62,000 nt of DNA from Symbiodinium natans (lineage: Eukaryota; Sar; Dinophyceae; Suessiales; Symbiodiniaceae). This document shows positions 55,700-62,000 of the stretch, in pieces. The notes beneath the pieces were generated by a model that did not search any database, had not been told where the DNA came from, and saw only the letters and a program-made list of their open reading frames with translations. Positions within the stretch are counted from its first letter, which is position 1. Every line of letters begins with the position of its first letter. The stretch lies in contig CAJNDS010002841.1 of assembly GCA_905221605.1 (NCBI GenBank), positions 1 through 62,000 of the forward strand, in the 5' to 3' direction. The translations under genes were made by a program, and so were the position numbers.

Positions 55700-55940
55700 T
55701 CGATCATCACTGCAGCAGGTACATGTCGCACCGCACCACGCCGACGTGCGGTTTTTGCGCGCTACAAATGATGCATCCCAGCGCAGCAGGGGAGGAGCGC
55801 CCAGTTGGACAAGCATCGGTAGCACCTGCAGCGCCTGCAAGAGCAGAAGCACTGCTCACAGAATTTTTTAGACAGGTTTTGACCCCAGATGAAGTTATGC
55901 CTTCCAATAGCTTGTTGCCCTCTCTCCAGGCATCCAACTA
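55700..55940. other. Strand-ambiguous coding candidate
   Basis: The minus strand reads WREGNKLLEGITSSGVKTCL; the plus strand reads RAEALLTEFFRQVLTPDEVM over the same bases. Both look plausible, and the neighbouring context favours minus. I leave the strand open. Confidence 0.3.
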
Positions 55941-57029
55941 GGCTTCTGCAGCTGCACCAAAAGCGATATTCACAGGCCAAAGGACCAATCAATCTAGGCA
56001 AGGCCGCTGTTCTTTGAGAGGTTTTGGGGCTTAGGGCTTGCAAGGTTTGGCGGTTCGGAGTTAGAAGTGTCCTGGTGCGACAAGTCCGAAAGCTTCGGCT
56101 ACAAGTTGAAATCGCAGATCATGATTTTGTGACTTGTTTCACGGTTGCATCTTGGATTCTCGCTGTCCCCTCTTCTCCATGCGGGCATTATGATCACAAC
56201 AACTACCACTGCGTCTCTACGACCATGCCTACCGGCGACGATTACGAGGCGCACCTGTGCGCACTTCATGTCCACTGGCATAAACCCGAGATTGAAAGTA
56301 GCTGAGCTTGACTTGCTCTGGGCTGTGGACCCCATGTGGCGCATGTAGGGCTATGGGGCTTCGACCATTTGAATGGCGGCCTTGCTTCCCGCACGCTAGA
56401 AACCCAGGCGATCTGCGCCTGTGCGAATTGGAGCGTGGTCGCCTTCGTCTAGAGTCATAGCACGTCACGCCGTAGCTCTGCGCTTTAAACTTAGAGACTT
56501 TTGGGGTGCAGACTGCGACCACGGCAAAGGCATGTTTAGAAACCAGCATCCGAGGAGCTGGCAGCTGCCTGCTCTCAGCTCGTATTTTCGCATTGCGATG
56601 CTTGAACCTTAGGACCTTAGGACCACAGGGGCGTGGTGACGCAGCGGAGATCAGGCTGCTGCACGTTCCCGCACTGATCGAGTCTAGACGCACTGCACAG
56701 GCTTATTGCTGGCGAGGGCGTGCTGCCGAACACATGTCAAATGTCGGAAGCAGCTCTGCAACCCGAAACGCCAGGGAACGCTGCATAGTGGTCACACATT
56801 GACATAGTCACTTGCAGGCTGGGCGTGCAGGAAAAGGCAGCCCTCGGCATCCTTGCCGCGCGCAGTCGTAGAAATCACCGTCCGTTCAGAATGGCCCGCA
56901 GCCCGCAGCGGACCCCGACTCTGGACCAAAACTGGTAGGACTAGTGCACTCCTTGGTAAGACTTTGCATCTAAAACCTTGCTGCCGACAGCACAGGGATA
57001 TCTACCAACTGCCGTGATGAATTGGGAGT

Positions 57030-57190
57030 TGCAAGCTCCCACTAGTTGGACCTGCGCCCATGCCCAAGGCCCGCAACGGCCCGACACGAGCAATGATTCG
57101 GGTGGGGGCCCGGAAAGTCTTGGTGTACAGGCTGTAGAGGTCTGGGATGGTCCGGGAGTGTGCTCGCAGGGTCGCTGCCAGGGGCATAGC
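57030..57190 (-). CDS. Coding island, minus strand, unrecognised
   Basis: Reads LRAHSRTIPDLYSLYTKTFR and APTRIIARVGPLRALGMG, ending at GCG CAG|GTCCAA, a good donor near 57055. The regular strand-helix alternation suggests a folded domain. Confidence 0.5.
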
Positions 57191-57439
57191 CAGCTTTTAC
57201 CACTCACGAAGCTGTAGCCTGGTGCAGCTGGCAGCCCCAAGGACACCTTCTGGTCACTCTGAAATCTCGTCTAACGATTCTCCTTAGGTCTGATGCTGGT
57301 TACAAGGCAAATCACCTCCCTGCAAGCAAAAATGAAGTCCAACCTGGCTGCCTTCTAACAAATCGAAAATCAAAATGGACCTCGACGAAGTGAACGCTCA
57401 CAGTAGTACGACTCAAGTCTTGCTTGCGGCACATGCTGG

Positions 57440-57590
57440 ACTACTGGACTGTGCGAAATGGGGCTTGTAGTGTGTGGCCAGACAACTCGGTCCTTGGCCC
57501 CTTAGGGGCCCGAATAAGACTTCAAGAATTTCGGCCACCGAAGGGTCAGGCATCAATGGCAAAGCCCCAATATATTCTGTCCTTTTGCGG
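57440..57590 (-). CDS. Coding island, minus strand, unrecognised
   Basis: Reads GALPLMPDPSVAEILEVLFG with open frame on both sides. Short but strongly protein-like. Confidence 0.45.
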
Positions 57591-59419
57591 CAGGCCATGT
57601 GGCAGTGCTAACGCCTACGGGCTAAAGGGGGCCTAAAAGCCCTCGCAGCGCTATCCTATCGGACGCCCTCAGACTGGCACTTTCGACTATGGACTCTGCT
57701 GTTGAGAGCCCGAGCCCTTCAGCGGTGGATTCCCTGAATTGAGGCTAAGTTCGAGGTCGAGCCCTCAGGGATCTACAGCTGCGGAGGAGGGCGGGTCTTA
57801 AATTGAGCCTTAAAGCGCTGAACTTCTGTGTGCTTTGTGGTTGATAGGCTCTGTGGGGCATGTGGTTCGAACTTTTCCGATAACTGCTGTGGCGAGTTTG
57901 AGCAAGAGCGAGGTGGGGCAACTCATCAGCCTAGGTCATGTTTGACACAAAGTATTGAACTAACCATCCTTGAATGCAGGCCTTCCTGAGACAAAGAGCT
58001 GCCAGGCTGCCACTCGAGTTACCCCTCCCCACTTCTCGCTGGAAAATCTCTTGGCTTCAAAACCTCGGGGGAAGCTTCATCTGTCATCCTGCGGGGCAGG
58101 AAAGGCGCCTTGGAACAGGGCGTTGGGGCACGGAGATGAAGTGGGGAAGTGGGTACCGACAGGGCTGGGGCTTGAGATGTTTAGGGGGCTCAGAATCAAC
58201 CACAACATCACCCTCGCTCAGAGCATGCTCGGAAACTCGGCTCTTGCTCAGGTCTTTCGAGGCTGACTGTTAGAATGCAACTGGGCACTGGCACTGCACC
58301 TCTCTACCGGGTCCAGCGACAGAGATCTCAGGCCTAGTCCCGCTGTGGGTCGATTGTTTTGAGGGCTCCAATCGTCCATGAGTCCATGCTTAGGGGCATG
58401 GGAGGAGCTTGGTAACATTTGTTAGCATGTGTTGGCCACCTTCTTAAGACTAATCTTGATCTGAGGCTTTGGGGCAGGCCGGGCTTGATGAGACCCCGCC
58501 TGGCCGTTGGGATGCGCTTGCCGCACGCGCGCCTGCCAAGCTCTCCTGGGTGTCCTCGCTTCTGAGAGGTATACTTGAGGTTCCCTTGTGAAGATGGTCC
58601 GCATGCATGTTAAACACGAAGTGCTTACGGCATGAGTGAGCATCGACGACATTGCCTCGGCATTTGCATTTTGCTCAAAGTCGCCAGAGTTGCTGCAAGC
58701 ACTGTGCTTTTTGCAGATCTACAGACCACGTGCCAGGCTTTGCGAGGGACGAACGCGAAGGTGACCTATTCGATCACGCGATACTGGCGTCATGGAGGCG
58801 ACTGGCTCCCATCCATTCTTTGCCGCCATACCTTTTTGTGTATGCTGAGGCTATGTTCATCTGACCAGTTGCGTCACCCGTCTAGACCCGATGCGACCGC
58901 AAGAACTTGAGACTGTTGCTTCAACGCATTCCTCAGGTGCCTTGGAAGCTAGTCTACAAAACCCTTCAAGCCTTGGAAAAAAGCCCAGTCCCCAGTCCTG
59001 AAGGTCCGCTCTGAGAAACAAGTCCTGATGCAGTCGGGAAGCTTGGCCACGCGTAAGCGCGATGCAGATCCACAGATGGACAGAGAGAAACGCACGGATT
59101 CAATGGATTCTTTCTCCATCGGATAGGAAATCCATGAAACTTTTAAGCCTTTCATGTGCCGAGTCACGAAATATCATTAACCTCTTTCGTCGCTACACAA
59201 CCTCAATAGGACCTTAATAAGTAGGAAGCACAGCGACCAGGCAGAGTTTTGCGGCTTTAGGGCTCTTTATGTCAGAAAAGTCTCGCGAACGACTTCTCGC
59301 ATCTTCGCGTTCTCCTCCTGGCACGAGCGAAAGGCTTGGAAGCATTCAAGGCCCCCCCACAGTGCCTAAAGCTTTCCAAAGACGTATGTCTCAGATGTAT
59401 TTGCAGGCAAATTCAGTAC

Positions 59420-59566
59420 ATCTTCCGAACCCTCAACAGCCCAATCCACATCTGTGCACGGACTTCCTGGCTCGGAAAAACTACGTCCCGCCAGGCGTTG
59501 CAGCCCCTGAATGAAACCAGATCAGTTCGGTCAAGAATGTCCTCCAAAATCCTGCTGGCCGGTCTT
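59420..59566 (-). CDS. Coding island, minus strand; F-box-like segment
   Basis: After CCAGCAG|G the frame reads ILEDILDRTDLVSFRGCNAW then RDVVFPSQEVRAQMW, ending at a stop at about 59413. The pattern of an Ile/Leu helix, D-L, a Cys and then Trp-Arg recalls an F-box motif, but it is only about 35 residues and the call is tentative. A plus-strand frame (59269-59514) over the same DNA is the alternative. Confidence 0.4.
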
Positions 59567-59833
59567 TGTGGTGCTGGGCTGGGATGGGGTGGAGAGGCAG
59601 TGCCTAGCAGCCTAGTGCAGCCCAGCGTCGTGATGCTTTGAGTTGTACTCCCGGCACAGTTTTTCAAGGTCAGACCAGTTCTTGCCATACCTGCCAGGGG
59701 TTTGGCGACGAAGCAAAAAAAATCCGAAGACATGTGTCGCCGGGGCGACGCAGCAGGGCTCACACCCGGCGAAGACTTTAATCCCTACATCTCTGAGAGT
59801 GCATAAAAAAGAGGCCCGCGGATATTCAAGGTA

Positions 59834-59952
59834 CCCCCCCCCCTCCCCCCCCCCCCCCCCCCTCCCCACCCCCCCCCCCAACAAACCCCCCTCCCCCTCC
59901 TCCTCCCCCCCCCCCCCCCACAAAGAAAAGGGGGGGTGGGGGGGGGGGGGGG
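59834..59952. repeat. Poly-C tract turning into poly-G
   Basis: Long C-runs with rare T and A (59837-59923), then AAAGAAAAG, then G-runs to 59952. The two sides are complementary, so the tract can fold on itself. Confidence 0.8.
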
Positions 59953-59989
59953 CCCCATGCCAAAATTCCACATTTCCTCTGCCATTTTT

Positions 59990-60500
59990 GGTAGGATTTG
60001 TATTGTTTTTTTCATCGGACTCCGTTTAATTTCAAGAGGAAATTTTATTAATTTAACAAGATTTCTGTTTGCCAACTTTTTTCGTAGCATTTCAATTCAA
60101 TTTTAATGGGGTTGGAAGTAGTTTGTCAAATCGGACTTCTACAAATTTTAATAGCAGTTCAATTAATTGTAATAGGAGTGGAACTTAATTCGAAAAGGAT
60201 TTCTATTATCTTAATACGAATCCCGTTAAACGTAATACAAATCTTATTAGAAGGAATAAAAAAAACCTCATTCATATTCTTAGAAATCTTTCAAAAGTAA
60301 CAAAAATTCTAACCCGATTAGAATCAAAAGAAGTCCTATTAAACCTTTAACTAAAATCAAGTGAAACCCTATTAAGAATACTTTTTATTGAAAGAAATAG
60401 AAATGCCACTAATAGAAGCTAGAAACCCTTGCTCCCTATTAAATAAAATTCCACATTTTGTATTTGTTAATTTCTATTAAAGTAAATCGAAATCTTATTA
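59990..60500. repeat. Degenerate AT-rich repeat, same family as 32.2-32.9 kb
   Basis: Words such as AATTTTAATGGGG, GGATTTCTATTA and TCCTATTAA recur in both orientations with no coding content. It is bounded by G/C-run tracts on both sides. Confidence 0.65.
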
Positions 60501-60529
60501 AAAATTGTTAAAAGGGGGAATTGACCAAG

Positions 60530-60615
60530 GCGGGGGCGGGGGGCGGGGCGGGGCGGGGGGGGGGGGGGGGGGCCCTTGAACAAGAGAGGGAGGGGGGGAG
60601 GGGGGGGGGGGGCTG
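60530..60615. repeat. G-rich tract
   Basis: GGGGCGGGG units pass into G-runs of 15 and more, with an AACAAGAGAGGGA interruption. Confidence 0.85.
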
Positions 60616-62000
60616 GCTTATGTTCCCGCAGGCCGCAGTGGCGCACTATCACATCTCTGAGTCAGAAAAGAACCTCCTGAATCCCTGGATTCCACATTCC
60701 ACAGTAGTTTCACAGTTCCACAATGCAGACCAAGCATCTCTGTCATTCGCTGATCAAAGCGCTGTCGGAGTTTGGGAGTGCTCGTGGCGAAATTCCTGGG
60801 CTTGGGACGTGGAAAGGCGGTGATCGGGGCTATCAAGGGGCCTGCCTCAGTCTGGTTCAGGAGCTCTAGGCTTTGAGGGGGGTTGCGCCGCACTCCACTA
60901 TAAGGCCCCCTGTGGTCGACGGAAGAATCGGAAACCAGAACGGCTGAATCGGAAACCAGGACATATCAGGACATGAAAATCGCCAGGAGGCGGCTGACTC
61001 GGAACCGAGCAACGGGACCGCGTTTCTGATGCTCTGGCTTTGCGGACACGAATAACCCCCGCCCACCCCACCGCAGCTTCTGATGCGCAGATTCTGATTC
61101 GCGCTGGTCTCTGATGCTGCCAGCTTCTGATTCGCTCTAATTTCAGATTCGTAGTTTCTGATTACGCGGCTGGTTTCTGATTCGTAGTTGCTGATTCGTA
61201 GCTTTAATTCGCAAGCTGGCTTCTGATTTGTTCACTGATCCTCGTTCAATATGGGCATCATGCCAGAGCATGAGCTTGCTTAGCCGGGAGCGTGAAACTG
61301 AATGCGGTTGCACAGACGAGCTGCACAAGACGCTCCGCGTGCTGCTTCATCTGTCCCAGCTTGTGGACCTAAGCTTTGGGTTCCTCAATGCATCATGGCC
61401 AGCATCCGCCTTGGGTGCCTGGGCTTGCGGGGGCGTTCGCATCATGTCCTGCCGGCTCGAGGTTCATTCGGAAAAAATCAGATTCCGGCTGCACGATCCA
61501 TGCCGGCCCAGAAGACGAAGCCTCAGCTCGGCATGTAGCTTCGGGTGGCTGCATTTTGTTGCAGCATGCACCGGCCAGAATTTTAAGACTTCAAGTCCCA
61601 CACCAGCACCGTCTACAAGAACAATGCTCCGAAGCCAGCTACAAGCGAGAGACTGAGAAAGATCTACGCACGCTACGTCTGCAACCCACTGCTTCTGTGG
61701 TGTATGTGTGATGCCCGTGTCCAGCCAGGCATCAGCCCTCCAGAATAGAGTCCACCCGCCGAAGTTCGTGCAAAGCCTCCAGCAGGCTTGCGTGATGGCC
61801 GAGCTGACAGGATTCAGATGAGTCAGATGAGTGTACTGCAGCTGCAAAAAATGTCGAATTGGTGTCCTTTGAGAACCGTACAGCTTATCGGCTTTCCTGT
61901 TCGCGACGGTCCTACATCGGGATGAAGGCTGTCCGTCGACGGCGTTGCACACACCTGCCCTACAAGCAGACGATCTTCCTCTTGCCAAAATGGCAACCAA
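60616..62000. other. Unassigned DNA with a TTCTGATTCG minisatellite
   Basis: At 61076-61230 the word TTCTGATTCGTAG and variants repeat about ten times. A minus-strand frame open to the window edge (61464-62000, 178 codons) shows no domain, and parts of the plus strand read equally well, so I do not call a gene. Confidence 0.4.

Overview
The window looks like nuclear DNA of a dinoflagellate, most probably a Symbiodiniaceae-type genome. Three things point there. Plant/alveolate-type telomere words (CCCTAAA) are spread through the first 20 kb. Micro- and minisatellites are very dense. A finely split minus-strand gene uses about as many GC-AG as GT-AG introns, with AG|G acceptors; such non-canonical splice sites are known from Symbiodiniaceae. 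No bacterial operon, rRNA, convincing tRNA or CRISPR array was seen. All calls come from reading the sequence; no database search was possible.

Layout. 1-4680: a 41-bp telomere-like palindromic satellite with a ~130-bp spacer, interrupted at ~774-3497 by a gene for a Helitron-type HUH replication initiator (Rep). 4676-7485: further tandem repeats and interstitial CCCTAAA tracts. 7485-19190: mostly non-coding DNA with G-runs, a ~115-bp repeat and a polypyrimidine tract. 19199-22430: two large (TAG)n arrays. 22449-29739: two ~287-bp direct repeats about 7 kb apart enclosing a decayed retroelement-like composite (gag-like, zinc fingers, DTG protease, an inverted gypsy-like integrase). Its only intact-looking gene is a 230-aa phospholipase-D-fold (HKD) protein just inside the right repeat. 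30.7-36.2 kb: a hairpin array, AT-rich degenerate repeats and a 25-bp minisatellite.

37.4-59.6 kb is the gene-bearing part, almost all on the minus strand. From 48113 down to 38223 I can read a phase-compatible path of 42 short exons (1219 codons plus stop, 5' end not resolved) coding for a low-complexity protein with a Q/E/R-rich coiled coil; I do not recognise the family. Further minus-strand coding islands at 48.4-59.6 kb are its upstream exons or neighbouring genes in the same direction. Exon ends are readings of sequence and need transcript support; because GC and GA donors were allowed, the exact junctions are less certain than the coding segments. The last 2.4 kb is repeats and sequence in which I see nothing certain.
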